This document shows, one piece after another, positions 1-8,927 of a stretch of DNA of 64,000 bases. Every line of letters starts with the position of its first letter. Position 1 is the first letter of the stretch. The stretch spans positions 62,001-126,000 of the forward strand of contig NZ_JACJKY010000002.1 of NCBI RefSeq assembly GCF_016901855.1. The letters are read 5' to 3'. The stretch comes from Merdimmobilis hominis. GTDB lineage: Bacteria > Bacillota > Clostridia > Oscillospirales > Ruminococcaceae. The notes beneath the pieces were generated by a model. The model did no database searches. It had not been told where the DNA came from and worked only from the letters and a program-made list of their open reading frames with translations. A program made the translations under genes and the position numbers.

Positions 1-1239
1 GACCGCCAGGACATCCTGTTCGGCGCAGAAACCGGCTTTGACTTTATTGCCGCTTCGTTTGTCAGAAGCGCAGAGGACATCGAAGATGTCCGCACCATTT
101 TGAGCACCGTCGACAGAAAGAACATCCGCATCATTGCAAAAATCGAAAACGCAGAGGGTGTCAAAAACATCGACGAGATTCTGCGCGTGGCAGACGGCAT
201 CATGGTTGCCCGCGGCGACATGGGCGTCGAGATTCCGTTTGAGGAACTGCCGGGCATTCAGAAAAAACTCATCAAAAAAGCGTTCAATGCCGGCAAACAG
301 GTCATCACTGCAACCCAGATGCTCGATTCCATGATTAAAAACCCGCGCCCGACCCGTGCGGAAACGACCGACGTTGCAAACGCAATCTACGACGGGACAA
401 GCGCCATCATGCTGTCGGGTGAAACGGCGGCCGGCCTTTATCCGGTTGAGGCATTAAAAACAATGGCAATGATCGCAGAGCGCGCAGAACGCGAAATCGA
501 CTATGAAAAACGGTTCCGCGCAAGAGAGATGAGCGAACTGCCGAACATCACAAACGCAATTTCCCACGCAACCGTTACCACCGCGATGGATTTGAAAGCG
601 GCGGCAATCTTGACCGTCACCACCGCAGGACAGACGGCACGGATGCTCTCGAAATACCGTCCGCAGTGCCCGATCATTGCAGGCACACCGAATGAACAGG
701 CTTGCCGTCAGCTGAACCTCTCGTGGGGTGTCACACCGATTCTCTTAGAAGAAAAACACCAGGAAGAGGAGCTTTTCTCCCACGCAGTCGACTGCGCAAA
801 ACAGCACGGCCTCATCGTAGACGGCGACTTGGTCTGCATCACGGCAGGCGTTCCGCTGGGCATCTCGGGCACGACCAACATGATGCGCGTACACATTGTC
901 GGCGATATCTTAATCACCGGCACCGGCATCACCGAAAATCAGGTGCACGCGGACCTCTGCGTCTGCGAATCGGAAGAAGAGGCACGCTTGCTTTTTAAGC
1001 CGGGTCAAATCCTCGTCATCAAAAAGACCTCGAATGCCATTTTGGATTTGATCAAAGACTGTGCCGGCATCATCACCGAACAGGACGGCGCAAACTCTCA
1101 TGCGGCAATCGTCGGACTTGCACTCAACAAACCGGTGCTCGTCGGCGCAAAAGGTGCAACCGAAATCCTGCGTTCGGGCACAAACGTGACCCTCGACGCA
1201 GAACGCGGCATCGTCTGCAATATGGCGAACAAAACCTGA
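1..1239 (+). CDS. pyk: Pyruvate kinase, C-terminal part (5' end outside window)
   Basis: Makes pyruvate and ATP from phosphoenolpyruvate and ADP in the last step of glycolysis, in the cytoplasm. The reading frame is open from base 1, so the N-terminus lies upstream; 412 residues are visible. The TIM-barrel segment has the pyruvate kinase blocks IAKIENAEGV, ARGDMGVEIP and TATQMLDSM followed by the ADP/K+ region NPRPTRAETTDVANAI. After the regulatory C-domain there is an extra PEP-utiliser mobile domain of about 85 residues, with the phospho-histidine block NSHAAIVGLA. This is the Bacillus/Clostridium long form (about 585 residues). In these kinases the His of the extra domain is conserved but its role is not settled. 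A 1263-1288 inverted repeat follows the stop. Identification is firm; only the start is missing. Confidence 0.95.
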   Translation, partial: DRQDILFGAETGFDFIAASFVRSAEDIEDVRTILSTVDRKNIRIIAKIENAEGVKNIDEILRVADGIMVARGDMGVEIPFEELPGIQKKLIKKAFNAGKQVITATQMLDSMIKNPRPTRAETTDVANAIYDGTSAIMLSGETAAGLYPVEALKTMAMIAERAEREIDYEKRFRAREMSELPNITNAISHATVTTAMDLKAAAILTVTTAGQTARMLSKYRPQCPIIAGTPNEQACRQLNLSWGVTPILLEEKHQEEELFSHAVDCAKQHGLIVDGDLVCITAGVPLGISGTTNMMRVHIVGDILITGTGITENQVHADLCVCESEEEARLLFKPGQILVIKKTSNAILDLIKDCAGIITEQDGANSHAAIVGLALNKPVLVGAKGATEILRSGTNVTLDAERGIVCNMANKT

Positions 1240-1298
1240 GTGGATATTTTGAAATCTGAGCGTTTTGCCGAATTGTACGCCGGCAAAATACAGATTTC

Positions 1299-1327
1299 TT
1301 GACTTTAGACAAAAAAGAGCGTAATAT
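1299..1327 (+). promoter_or_regulatory. Sigma-A type promoter for guaB
   Basis: TTGACT at 1299-1304, a 17-bp spacer and TAATAT at 1322-1327, 31 bp before the ATG at 1358. Confidence 0.6.
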
Positions 1328-1363
1328 ATTGTGCAAAAACATGTCGAATAAGGAGCGATGACT

Positions 1364-2875
1364 ATGGCATTTTACTTTGAGGAACCGTCCCGCACATTCG
1401 GAGAATATCTGCTGGTGCCGGGCTACTCTTCCGCTGAGTGCATTCCGGCAAACGTGAGCTTAAAAACACCGGTTGTCAAATTCAAAAAAGGTGAAACCTC
1501 TGCCATCACGATGAACATTCCGCTTGTTTCCGCGATCATGCAGTCGGTTTCGGGCGAAAAAATGGCAATCGCACTCGCAAAAGAAGGCGGCATCTCGTTT
1601 ATCTACGGTTCGCAGTCGGTCAAAGACGAGGCGGCAATGGTTGCACGCGTCAAAGCGTATAAAGCCGGATTCGTCACATCGGATTCAAACATCCGTCCCG
1701 ATGCAACGCTTGCAGACATCCTGGCACTCAAAGAAAAAACCGGTCACTCCACCGTCGCTGTCACAGAGGACGGCACTGCAAACGGCCGTCTGGTCGGCAT
1801 TGTCACAAGCCGTGACTACCGCGTGAGCCGCATGTCGCTCGACGAGAAAGTGTCCTCGTTCATGACACCGCTTGAAAAACTCGTCTGCGCACCGGACACC
1901 ACCACCCTCAAAGAGGCAAACGACATCATCTGGGATCACAAATTAAACTCCCTGCCGCTCGTTGACAGCGAGGGCCGTTTAAAATACATGGTGTTCCGCA
2001 AAGACTATTCGACACACAAAGAAAACGTAAACGAACTGCTCGACGCTTCCAAACGCTATGTGGTCGGCGCCGGCATCAACACAAGAGACTACGCAGAGCG
2101 CGTTCCGGCACTTGTTGAAGCAGGCGCAGACGTGCTGTGCATCGACTCCTCCGAGGGCTTTTCGGAGTGGCAGTCCCGCACACTCGCTTGGATCCGCGAA
2201 AAATACGGCGACACCGTTAAAGTCGGCGCCGGCAACGTCGTTGACCGCGAAGGCTTTTTGTTCCTTGCTAAAGCAGGCGCAGACTTTATCAAAGTCGGCA
2301 TCGGCGGCGGCTCGATCTGCATCACCCGTGAGCAGAAGGGCATCGGCCGCGGACAGGCAACCGCACTCATCGAAGTGGCAAAAGCACGCGACGAGTATTT
2401 CGAAGAAACCGGCATCTACATTCCGGTATGCTCCGACGGCGGCATCGTTCACGACTATCACATGACACTGGCACTGGCAATGGGCGCAGACTTCCTCATG
2501 CTCGGCCGTTACTTCTCCCGTTTTGACGAGAGCCCGACAAACAAAGTCATCATCAACGGCAACTACATGAAAGAGTACTGGGGCGAAGGCTCGAGCCGTG
2601 CAAGAAACTGGCAGCGCTACGACCTGGGCGGCGACAAAAAACTGTCGTTTGAAGAGGGCGTTGACTCCTACGTTCCGTACGCCGGTTCCTTAAAAGACAA
2701 CGTTGGCCAGTCGCTCGCAAAAGTGCGTTCGACCATGTGCAACTGCGGCGTACTCAATATTCCGGATCTGCAGAAAAACGCGAAACTCACACTCGTTTCG
2801 TCCACCAGTATTGTGGAAGGCGGCGCACACGACGTCGTATTAAAAGACAGCAACGCCGGCTATTCTGCAAAATAA
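1364..2875 (+). CDS. guaB: IMP dehydrogenase, [10 protein letters not shown] variant
   Basis: Oxidises IMP to XMP with NAD+, the committed step of GMP synthesis. About 503 residues, the normal length. A Bateman module of two CBS domains (roughly residues 100-220) is inserted in the barrel. The catalytic loop reads [18 protein letters not shown], with the thioimidate Cys at about residue 319. Most bacterial enzymes have a GPGSICTTRxVxGVG loop here, so this belongs to a divergent class; from memory, trypanosomatid IMPDHs share the [10 protein letters not shown] form. Two in-frame ATGs exist at 1358 and 1364. AGGAG at 1351-1355 is only 2 bp from the first but 8 bp from the second, so 1364 is preferred. 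It is a single-gene unit with its own promoter and terminator. GMP reductase is the main alternative, but the length and CBS domains favour IMPDH. Confidence 0.9.
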   Translation: MAFYFEEPSRTFGEYLLVPGYSSAECIPANVSLKTPVVKFKKGETSAITMNIPLVSAIMQSVSGEKMAIALAKEGGISFIYGSQSVKDEAAMVARVKAYKAGFVTSDSNIRPDATLADILALKEKTGHSTVAVTEDGTANGRLVGIVTSRDYRVSRMSLDEKVSSFMTPLEKLVCAPDTTTLKEANDIIWDHKLNSLPLVDSEGRLKYMVFRKDYSTHKENVNELLDASKRYVVGAGINTRDYAERVPALVEAGADVLCIDSSEGFSEWQSRTLAWIREKYGDTVKVGAGNVVDREGFLFLAKAGADFIKVGIGGGSICITREQKGIGRGQATALIEVAKARDEYFEETGIYIPVCSDGGIVHDYHMTLALAMGADFLMLGRYFSRFDESPTNKVIINGNYMKEYWGEGSSRARNWQRYDLGGDKKLSFEEGVDSYVPYAGSLKDNVGQSLAKVRSTMCNCGVLNIPDLQKNAKLTLVSSTSIVEGGAHDVVLKDSNAGYSAK

Positions 2876-2896
2876 GAAAATCCCCGCTTGGATATA

Positions 2897-2930
2897 AAAA
2901 AACAGACGATCGTTTGATCGTCTGTTTTTT
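2897..2930 (+). terminator. Rho-independent terminator after guaB
   Basis: Perfect 15-bp stem (2897-2911 with 2916-2930), loop GTTT, poly-T in the descending arm. The descending arm for the minus strand is also T-rich, so it can serve the convergent aldo/keto reductase gene as well. Confidence 0.85.
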
Positions 2931-2945
2931 GTTTGATGCGTTTTT

Positions 2946-4088
2946 TTACAGCGAGCGAAGCACTTCTTCGACGCGTTTTAATTCGCTGCGGATGGACAAA
3001 TGCTGCGGACATTTGCGCTCGCAGTAGCCGCAGTTGACGCAGTCTTTCGACGTTGCACCCGGTGCCTGATCTTCGGTGCCGTTTTCATACGCAGAAAAAT
3101 CTTTTTTCGCCGTTTCTGACAGTCCGTATACGTTATAATAGGTGTAGTCGGCAAAAATGCGCGGAATATTGATGCCTTTTGGACATGGCTGACAGTAGCC
3201 GCAGCCGGTGCAGTAAAGCTCGGAGAATTTGTGCAGATCCTCGAGCGCCTTTGTCATGTTGTCAAAGTCCTCTTTGGTGAGGTTGCCGCTCTGTTCAGCA
3301 ACCGCCACGTTCTGCTCGACCATCGAAAGCGTCTGCATGCCCGAAAGTGCGCATGAAATGTTCGGATTGCCGAGCACGAACCGGAATGCCAGCTCATACG
3401 TCGACAGCGACGCATTGTTTGCAATTTTTTCGCCGAGTGCAGTCGGTGCTGCCAAACGTCCGCCGCCGACCGGTCCCATTGCCACAACGCCGACGCCGCG
3501 GCTTGCCGCAAACGCGATCATCTCCTCGTTTTTGCGGTCGAGCATGTTGTACTGGACAAGCATCGTTTCCATCTCGGGCGCTTTTTCGAGGATATACTGA
3601 ATCACCGACGGGTCGTCGTGGAACGAGAACGAGATGTGACGGATTTTGCCCTCAGCTTTTGCTTTGAGCGCCTCGTCAATGAGCGAAAGGCCCATGATTT
3701 TTTCGTCAAACACCTTTTTGTTGATCGCCCAGAAATGATAAAAGTCGATGTAGTCCGTGTCGAGTTTTCTTAAGCTGTCCTCGAGCAGACGGCGGTAATC
3801 CTCGCGCGAATGGACATTTTCCATCGGGCATTTCGTGGAAATATAGACCTTGTCGCGGATGGGTTTCAGCGCTTTGCCGACAGCAACCTCCGAATCGGCG
3901 TGGCAGTAAAAATAAGCGGTGTCAAAATAGTTGACGCCGAGCTCTGCCGCACGGCGAAGCATCTCGTTTGATTTTTCATAGTCGACATGGAATGTGCCGT
4001 TTTCCTCAACCTCCGGCAGACGCATGCAGCCAAAGCCGAGCGCCGAGATCGACACGCCGGTATTTCCGAATTTGCGATATTGCATCAT
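2946..4088 (-). CDS. Aldo/keto reductase with C-terminal 4Fe-4S clusters
   Basis: 380 residues. The N-terminal 270 residues form an AKR barrel (start MQYRKFGNTGVSISALGFG; the Tyr-containing NYFDTAYFY block). A ferredoxin-like tail carries two Cys clusters, CTGCGYCQPCPKGI and CVNCGYCERKCP. This is the COG1453-type predicted oxidoreductase, common in anaerobes. It probably reduces small carbonyl compounds using NAD(P)H and/or electrons from iron-sulfur carriers; the substrate is unknown. Tandem ATGs are at 4088 and 4085, with GGGAGGAAG about 9 bp upstream. It is convergent with guaB and divergent from murQ, with no operon partner. Confidence 0.88.
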   Translation of the reverse strand: MMQYRKFGNTGVSISALGFGCMRLPEVEENGTFHVDYEKSNEMLRRAAELGVNYFDTAYFYCHADSEVAVGKALKPIRDKVYISTKCPMENVHSREDYRRLLEDSLRKLDTDYIDFYHFWAINKKVFDEKIMGLSLIDEALKAKAEGKIRHISFSFHDDPSVIQYILEKAPEMETMLVQYNMLDRKNEEMIAFAASRGVGVVAMGPVGGGRLAAPTALGEKIANNASLSTYELAFRFVLGNPNISCALSGMQTLSMVEQNVAVAEQSGNLTKEDFDNMTKALEDLHKFSELYCTGCGYCQPCPKGINIPRIFADYTYYNVYGLSETAKKDFSAYENGTEDQAPGATSKDCVNCGYCERKCPQHLSIRSELKRVEEVLRSL

Positions 4089-4216
4089 AACAAAAACTTC
4101 CTCCCAAAATTACGCCGCATACACGCGGCACCTGATCTCATTATATCATAAGTTTTGTTCGACGCAAGCATTTGTGCAAATTCATTAAAATCCAAGATCA
4201 TTTTCATGATTCTCTA

Positions 4217-4245
4217 TTGAAAACAGGAAGAACAAACGCTATAAT
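4217..4245 (+). promoter_or_regulatory. Promoter of the murQ salvage operon
   Basis: TTGAAA at 4217-4222, 17-bp spacer, TATAAT at 4240-4245, 38 bp before the murQ ATG. No clear MurR-type or catabolite (cre) operator was recognised around it. Confidence 0.7.
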
Positions 4246-4283
4246 GAAACCAAAGAACCGGAAGAATGCAAGGAGGAACTTTG

Positions 4284-5183
4284 ATGAAGATTGATTTTTC
4301 CGCCATGGCGACGGAACAGCGCAATCCAAATACCATGGAAATCGATACGCTCTCGACACGCGAGATGGTCAAACGCATCAACAATGAGGACAAAACAGTC
4401 GCGCTCGCCGTCGAGCGAGAGCTTCCCGCAATCGCCGAGGCGATTGACGTGATTACCGGACAATTAAAAAAAGGCGGCCGGCTGTTTTACTGCGGTGCGG
4501 GTACTTCCGGACGGCTCGGCGTGCTCGATGCAAGCGAATGCCCGCCGACTTACGGCGTTTCGCCCGATTTGGTCGTGGCATTGATTGCCGGCGGAAAAGA
4601 AGCGCTTCTTCGCGCAAGAGAGGGTGCGGAGGACGATTTTTCCCTGTGCGAAGCCGATCTGCGCGCACATGATTTTTGTAAAAACGATGTGCTCGTCGGC
4701 ATTGCGGCGAGCGGACGCACACCGTATGTACTGGGCGGCATGCGCTATGCCAAAGCGTGCGGCGCACCGGTTATTTCACTCACCTGCAACGAAGGAAGCC
4801 AGATGGCCGCAGAAGCAGATATTGCGATTTCACCGGTTGTCGGCCCTGAGGTGGTCACCGGATCGACCCGCATGAAAGCCGGAACCGCACAGAAGCTTGT
4901 GCTCAACATGCTCTCGACCGGCGTTATGATCAAGCTCGGAAAGGTCTATGAAAACCTGATGGTGGACGTTCAGCCGACGAACGAAAAGCTGGTTGCACGC
5001 ACCCGCCGCATTGTCATGCTCGCAACCGGCGTTTCCGAGGAGGAAGCCGAAGCGGCGCTTTCGCAGTGCAGTCATCATCCGAAAACGGCAATCGTCATGA
5101 TCAAACGCGGCGTCGATGCGCAGGAAGCGGCGATGCTGTTACTCGATGCCGACGGATTTGTACGGAAGGCGATTGAATCATGA
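4284..5183 (+). CDS. murQ: N-acetylmuramic acid 6-phosphate etherase
   Basis: Cleaves the D-lactyl ether of MurNAc-6-phosphate to give GlcNAc-6-phosphate, the key step in reuse of cell-wall amino sugar. 299 residues, typical length. The SIS fold is evident, with the MurQ signature [20 protein letters not shown] containing the conserved Glu, and [13 protein letters not shown] in the second half. An in-frame ATG lies upstream at 4266, but AGGAGG at 4271-4276 sits inside that extension and 7 bp before the ATG at 4284, which fixes the start. It overlaps the next gene by 4 bp (ATGA), implying translational coupling. First gene of a six-gene salvage operon. Confidence 0.95.
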   Translation: MKIDFSAMATEQRNPNTMEIDTLSTREMVKRINNEDKTVALAVERELPAIAEAIDVITGQLKKGGRLFYCGAGTSGRLGVLDASECPPTYGVSPDLVVALIAGGKEALLRAREGAEDDFSLCEADLRAHDFCKNDVLVGIAASGRTPYVLGGMRYAKACGAPVISLTCNEGSQMAAEADIAISPVVGPEVVTGSTRMKAGTAQKLVLNMLSTGVMIKLGKVYENLMVDVQPTNEKLVARTRRIVMLATGVSEEEAEAALSQCSHHPKTAIVMIKRGVDAQEAAMLLLDADGFVRKAIES

Positions 5184-6067
5184 GCCAATATGTCATCGGT
5201 GTCGATGCGGGCGGCACGAAAACGACTGCGCAGGCATTTTTGCTCCCGGACGGTACACCGCTTTCGGTCACAACAGGTGCATTCGGTAACGTGACCGTTG
5301 ATTTTAATGAAGGACTTGCGCATATCATTGAAACGACCGACGCGCTCATAGAACAGACCGACGGAACATGCGCGTTTTTGTGCGTTGGCTGTGCCGGTGT
5401 GGAAACAGGCGACAAAAAAGCTCGGATGCAGGCGGCATTAAACGCACACTATCCGGAACTTTCCGTGTTTGTCACAAACGACGCGGCACTCGCGCTGTAC
5501 GGCGCATTAAAAGGTGCGGACGGCGTGCTCGTCATTGCGGGCACCGGCTCGATCGGCTATGCAAAGGTCGGAGACGAAACATTCCGCGCCGGCGGATGGG
5601 GGCATCTTTTGGGCGATAAGGGAAGCGGCTATTCGATTGTAATTGACGCATTCATGCACATCACCCGCGCATTTGATACGCGAAACCCTGACACGCCGCT
5701 CGTCCGCGCGGTATTCGATGCGCTCGGCATCACCGAACTGCGCGCACTCATTGATTTTACATACAAAAGCACAAAAGGCGAGATTGCCGCACTGATGCCG
5801 CTCATTGAACGGCTTTCTGACGAGGGCGACGAGGAATGCCAGAGCATCTTAAACGATGCGGCGGATGCGCTCGCCGATCTGGCAATTTTGCTCTGCCGTC
5901 AGAATAACCTGTCCGCCGTTGCCGTTTCGGGCAGTGTGCTCACAAAATGCAAACGCGTATTCGACCGGTTTTCGCGCACACTGCATGAGCAAATCGACGG
6001 TGTGACAATTATAAACGAGCCGTTTGATGCACGTCGCGGCGGATTTTATTTCTATCAGACGCGGTAA
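5180..6067 (+). CDS. murK: BadF/BadG-type sugar kinase, MurNAc/GlcNAc kinase (MurK-like)
   Basis: 295 residues of the ASKHA kinase fold. The phosphate-1 loop is [11 protein letters not shown] near the N-terminus, the adenosine/phosphate-2 motif [11 protein letters not shown] is mid-protein, and [14 protein letters not shown] is the family's signature. The family includes N-acetylglucosamine kinases and the clostridial MurK, which phosphorylates both MurNAc and GlcNAc. The ATGA overlap with murQ strongly favours the MurK role: free MurNAc is phosphorylated here and passed to MurQ. This route would explain why no PTS transporter (MurP) is found in the operon. Substrate specificity is inferred from context; the kinase family is certain. 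Confidence 0.85.
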   Translation: MSQYVIGVDAGGTKTTAQAFLLPDGTPLSVTTGAFGNVTVDFNEGLAHIIETTDALIEQTDGTCAFLCVGCAGVETGDKKARMQAALNAHYPELSVFVTNDAALALYGALKGADGVLVIAGTGSIGYAKVGDETFRAGGWGHLLGDKGSGYSIVIDAFMHITRAFDTRNPDTPLVRAVFDALGITELRALIDFTYKSTKGEIAALMPLIERLSDEGDEECQSILNDAADALADLAILLCRQNNLSAVAVSGSVLTKCKRVFDRFSRTLHEQIDGVTIINEPFDARRGGFYFYQTR

Positions 6068-6161
6068 TCCATGATGCCGTAACGGCATTTGCCATGTTTT
6101 TCCCCGACGCGCTGAAAGGCTTAGAAAACGACAGTTATTTTATCATAAAAGGAGGATATTC

Positions 6162-7136
6162 ATGATCGAACCACTCATTCTGCGGAAGGACGCCGCGCAG
6201 GCGGCCGCACTGTTTGCACGCACAACCGGCGGTGAAACGGTATACCGTCCGCTCAGTGAAGAAGAATTCTACCAGACATTCATCCGCAGCACCGACACGG
6301 TCACAAAAATAAACGTCTGCGAAAAAGAGGGCGACACCGTTTTGGGCTTTGCAAGCGGCTGTATCAATGCAGGAAAAGCAGTCGGCTATATCACGATGAT
6401 CGTCGTTGACCGCGCACACCGCCGCGACGGCTTGGGCACCCGTCTTCTTGCCGCACTCGAAACAGCGCTTCACAAGGCCGCACCCATTCAGTCGTATGAA
6501 ATCACGTTCTTTAACCCGGTGAACCTCACCTGGATCGTACCGGGCACACCGGGACACGACCACCCGAACGCACCGGGCATTGACGTGGCGTCGGACGGCT
6601 ATCTGTTCTTTAAAAACAACGGATATTTGGACACCGTGTATCAAAACTCGTTCTATCAGCCGCTTGCCGGCTTTGCGATCAAGCCGAAAATTCAAGCCCG
6701 CATCGACGGCCTGCGCGAACACGACTTGGCGGTCGGCTATTACGACAAGGAGCGTCATTTCGGCATGGAAGAGCTGTTTGACGACCTTGGAAGCGAGCTT
6801 TGGAAAACCGAAATTTTAGGAAACATCGCACGCGAGGACGGCGGCGACCCGGTCATCATCGCGCACCATAACGGAAAAGCCGTCGGCTTCACGGGTCCCA
6901 TTCATGTGCAGGAGAGCGGCCGCGGCTATTTTGCAGGCATCGGCATTCACTCCGACTACCGCGCATACGGGCTTGGCAGCGTGCTGTTTTCTGTGCTGTG
7001 CCGCTCGCTAAAAGAGATCGGCGCATCCTACATGACACTGTTTACCGGAGAAACGAATCCGGCACGGTATATCTATCAGTCGGCAGGGTTTAAAATCGTG
7101 AAAACCTGGGCGGACATGGAGAAAAAAATCAAATAA
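6162..7136 (+). CDS. Tandem-domain GNAT acetyltransferase
   Basis: 324 residues with two GCN5-related N-acetyltransferase domains. The N-terminal one (about 1-150) has the acetyl-CoA pyrophosphate loop VDRAHRRDGLGTRLL. The C-terminal one (about 185-320) has IHSDYRAYGLGSVLF and a GFKIVKTW tail. AAAGGAGG lies 7 bp before the ATG. It sits 94 bp after the murK-like gene and 25 bp before a PIG-L-type gene in the salvage operon. An acetyltransferase next to a deacetylase-like protein suggests adjusting the acetylation of GlcN/MurN-containing products, or of a peptide amine, but no substrate can be read from the sequence. Confidence 0.8.
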   Translation: MIEPLILRKDAAQAAALFARTTGGETVYRPLSEEEFYQTFIRSTDTVTKINVCEKEGDTVLGFASGCINAGKAVGYITMIVVDRAHRRDGLGTRLLAALETALHKAAPIQSYEITFFNPVNLTWIVPGTPGHDHPNAPGIDVASDGYLFFKNNGYLDTVYQNSFYQPLAGFAIKPKIQARIDGLREHDLAVGYYDKERHFGMEELFDDLGSELWKTEILGNIAREDGGDPVIIAHHNGKAVGFTGPIHVQESGRGYFAGIGIHSDYRAYGLGSVLFSVLCRSLKEIGASYMTLFTGETNPARYIYQSAGFKIVKTWADMEKKIK

Positions 7137-7161
7137 GCAAAACGAAAGGGGATTTTTTGAG

Positions 7162-7866
7162 ATGGAAGGAAACAAAAAGGTCATTATGGCTGTGGGCGGT
7201 CATATCGGCGACATGGAACTGACAGCAGGCGGCGTGCTTGCGACCATGGCATTAAAAGGCTATAAAATCGTGACGGTGGCGCTGACTGCCGGCGAACGCG
7301 GATGCCCGCCGCACATGACTGTGCCCGAATACCGCAAGCAAAAGGTAGAGGAAGCGCGGATTTTTGCCGAAATGCTCGGCGGCGAAAGCGTTGTCTGGGA
7401 CTATCCGGACTGCGAACTGCCTGTAAACGACGAAACACGCTTTAAGCTGTGCGACGAAATCCGCAAATACAAAGCGGATGTGCTTCTAACCCACTGGAAA
7501 GGCTCGATTCACAAAGACCACATTGCGACCCAGCAGCTTGTGTTTGACGCACAGCTTTTGGCAGGACTGCCGTCGGTTGAGCGCGAATATCCCGCACAGT
7601 TTGCAAAAGAGCTTTACTACTGCGAAAACTGGGAAGATCCGTACAATTTCGCACGCGACATCTATTTTGAAGTGAGCGACGAAGGCTTTGCACTGTGGGA
7701 AAAAGCGATTTCGCACCACTGGTTCACCGTAAACTCGAAAGATTTTAAATACAAGGATTACTACACCCATTTGATGCGCGTACGCGGCATTGAAATGCGC
7801 AAAACGTATGCGCAGGCATTTGCCCGCGAGGAGATGGACCGCCGCGTATACCGCACAGAATTTTAA
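7162..7866 (+). CDS. PIG-L/LmbE-type deacetylase-like protein with altered catalytic motif
   Basis: 234 residues of the PIG-L (LmbE/MshB) zinc deacetylase fold. The first metal motif, normally HPDD, reads H14-I-G-D17, so the two metal ligands are kept but the residue equivalent to the catalytic-base Asp is Gly16. The second motif H117-K-D-H120 is intact. Family members remove acetyl groups from GlcNAc derivatives. In this operon, deacetylation of a muropeptide sugar is the natural guess, but loss of the base may mean altered chemistry. GAAAGGGGATTTTTTGAG precedes the ATG and the next gene begins 14 bp after the stop. Fold confident; activity uncertain. Confidence 0.78.
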   Translation: MEGNKKVIMAVGGHIGDMELTAGGVLATMALKGYKIVTVALTAGERGCPPHMTVPEYRKQKVEEARIFAEMLGGESVVWDYPDCELPVNDETRFKLCDEIRKYKADVLLTHWKGSIHKDHIATQQLVFDAQLLAGLPSVEREYPAQFAKELYYCENWEDPYNFARDIYFEVSDEGFALWEKAISHHWFTVNSKDFKYKDYYTHLMRVRGIEMRKTYAQAFAREEMDRRVYRTEF

Positions 7867-7880
7867 CAGGGAGGCATACG

Positions 7881-8927
7881 ATGCAGTTTGATACTGTTCA
7901 GTCCCTGTTAGGCGAGGGGATGTATCACCGGGCGTTCCCGGGATACTGTGCCATTATCGGCACGAAAAACGGTGCAGTGTTCACGTCCTACGGCGGCATG
8001 CGCCAGATCTTCCCCGAAGAAGAACCGATGACCGCAGACACGCGCTTTGACTTAGCGTCGCTTTCGAAGGTGGTCGGCACCACGATGGCCGCTCTGCGTG
8101 CAATCAATCAGGGAAAACTCTCGCTCTATGACACCCTTTCGGACTTTTTCCCTGCATGCTGCGGCAGGGAGAACGTCCCCGTTATCGCACTCATGACGCA
8201 TACCTCCGGCATTGCGGCGCACCTGCCGCTTTATACGATGCAGATCACCCGCGACGAAGCCGCTGATGCGATTCTGCGTTCAGAGCCTGTTTGTAAATGC
8301 GGCGAACAGACCGTATACAGCTGTATGGGATACATCCTGCTCGGCAAAATTCTCGAACAGGTGTATGACATGCCGCTCGACAAGCTTGTCAGGCAGGAAG
8401 TGTTCGACCCGCTCGGCATGAAATACGCAAGCTACTGCCCAAACGACTATCTGCCGTTTGCCGCAACCGAGCTTGACCCGATCACAAACCACTACATCTG
8501 CGGCGAAGTGCACGACGAAAACGCCCGCTTTTTAAACGGCGTTGCCGGAAACGCCGGTATTTTTGCAACGATGGACGACATGAAAGCGTTTGCGCAGATG
8601 CTCGCAAACGGCGGCAAGGGATATCTTTCAAGCCGTGTTTTCGAACTCGCAATCAATGATTTTACGCCGCATTGCACCGAGAGCCGCGGTCTTGGATTTT
8701 ATCTGTACACCCCGGGCAAGCCGTATCCGGGCGGCGAGTTGTTTTCGCCCGGCAGTTTCGGTCACACCGGCTTTACGGGCACGTCGCTGTTTGTCGACCG
8801 CAAAACGGGGTTTTACGGTCTTTTGCTCACAAACCGCGTCCACTACGGCCGCGAAAATCAGAAAATTATTTCGTTCCGCCGCCGGTTTTATAACGCGGTG
8901 TGCAGTGCAATGGAGGGAAGCAAATGA
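7881..8927 (+). CDS. Serine hydrolase, beta-lactamase/AmiE-like
   Basis: 348 residues of the class C beta-lactamase/penicillin-binding fold. The nucleophile motif is S60-L-S-K63, the second motif is YSC (usual form YxN, with Cys replacing Asn) and the third is HTG near the C-terminus. No signal peptide is visible. In Bacillus subtilis the murQ-containing operon carries amiE (ybbE), an N-acetylmuramoyl-L-alanine amidase of this family, next to namZ (ybbC). The same neighbours are seen here, so an amidase stripping the peptide from MurNAc is the best guess; esterase is the alternative. It overlaps namZ by 4 bp (ATGA). Confidence 0.8.
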   Translation: MQFDTVQSLLGEGMYHRAFPGYCAIIGTKNGAVFTSYGGMRQIFPEEEPMTADTRFDLASLSKVVGTTMAALRAINQGKLSLYDTLSDFFPACCGRENVPVIALMTHTSGIAAHLPLYTMQITRDEAADAILRSEPVCKCGEQTVYSCMGYILLGKILEQVYDMPLDKLVRQEVFDPLGMKYASYCPNDYLPFAATELDPITNHYICGEVHDENARFLNGVAGNAGIFATMDDMKAFAQMLANGGKGYLSSRVFELAINDFTPHCTESRGLGFYLYTPGKPYPGGELFSPGSFGHTGFTGTSLFVDRKTGFYGLLLTNRVHYGRENQKIISFRRRFYNAVCSAMEGSK

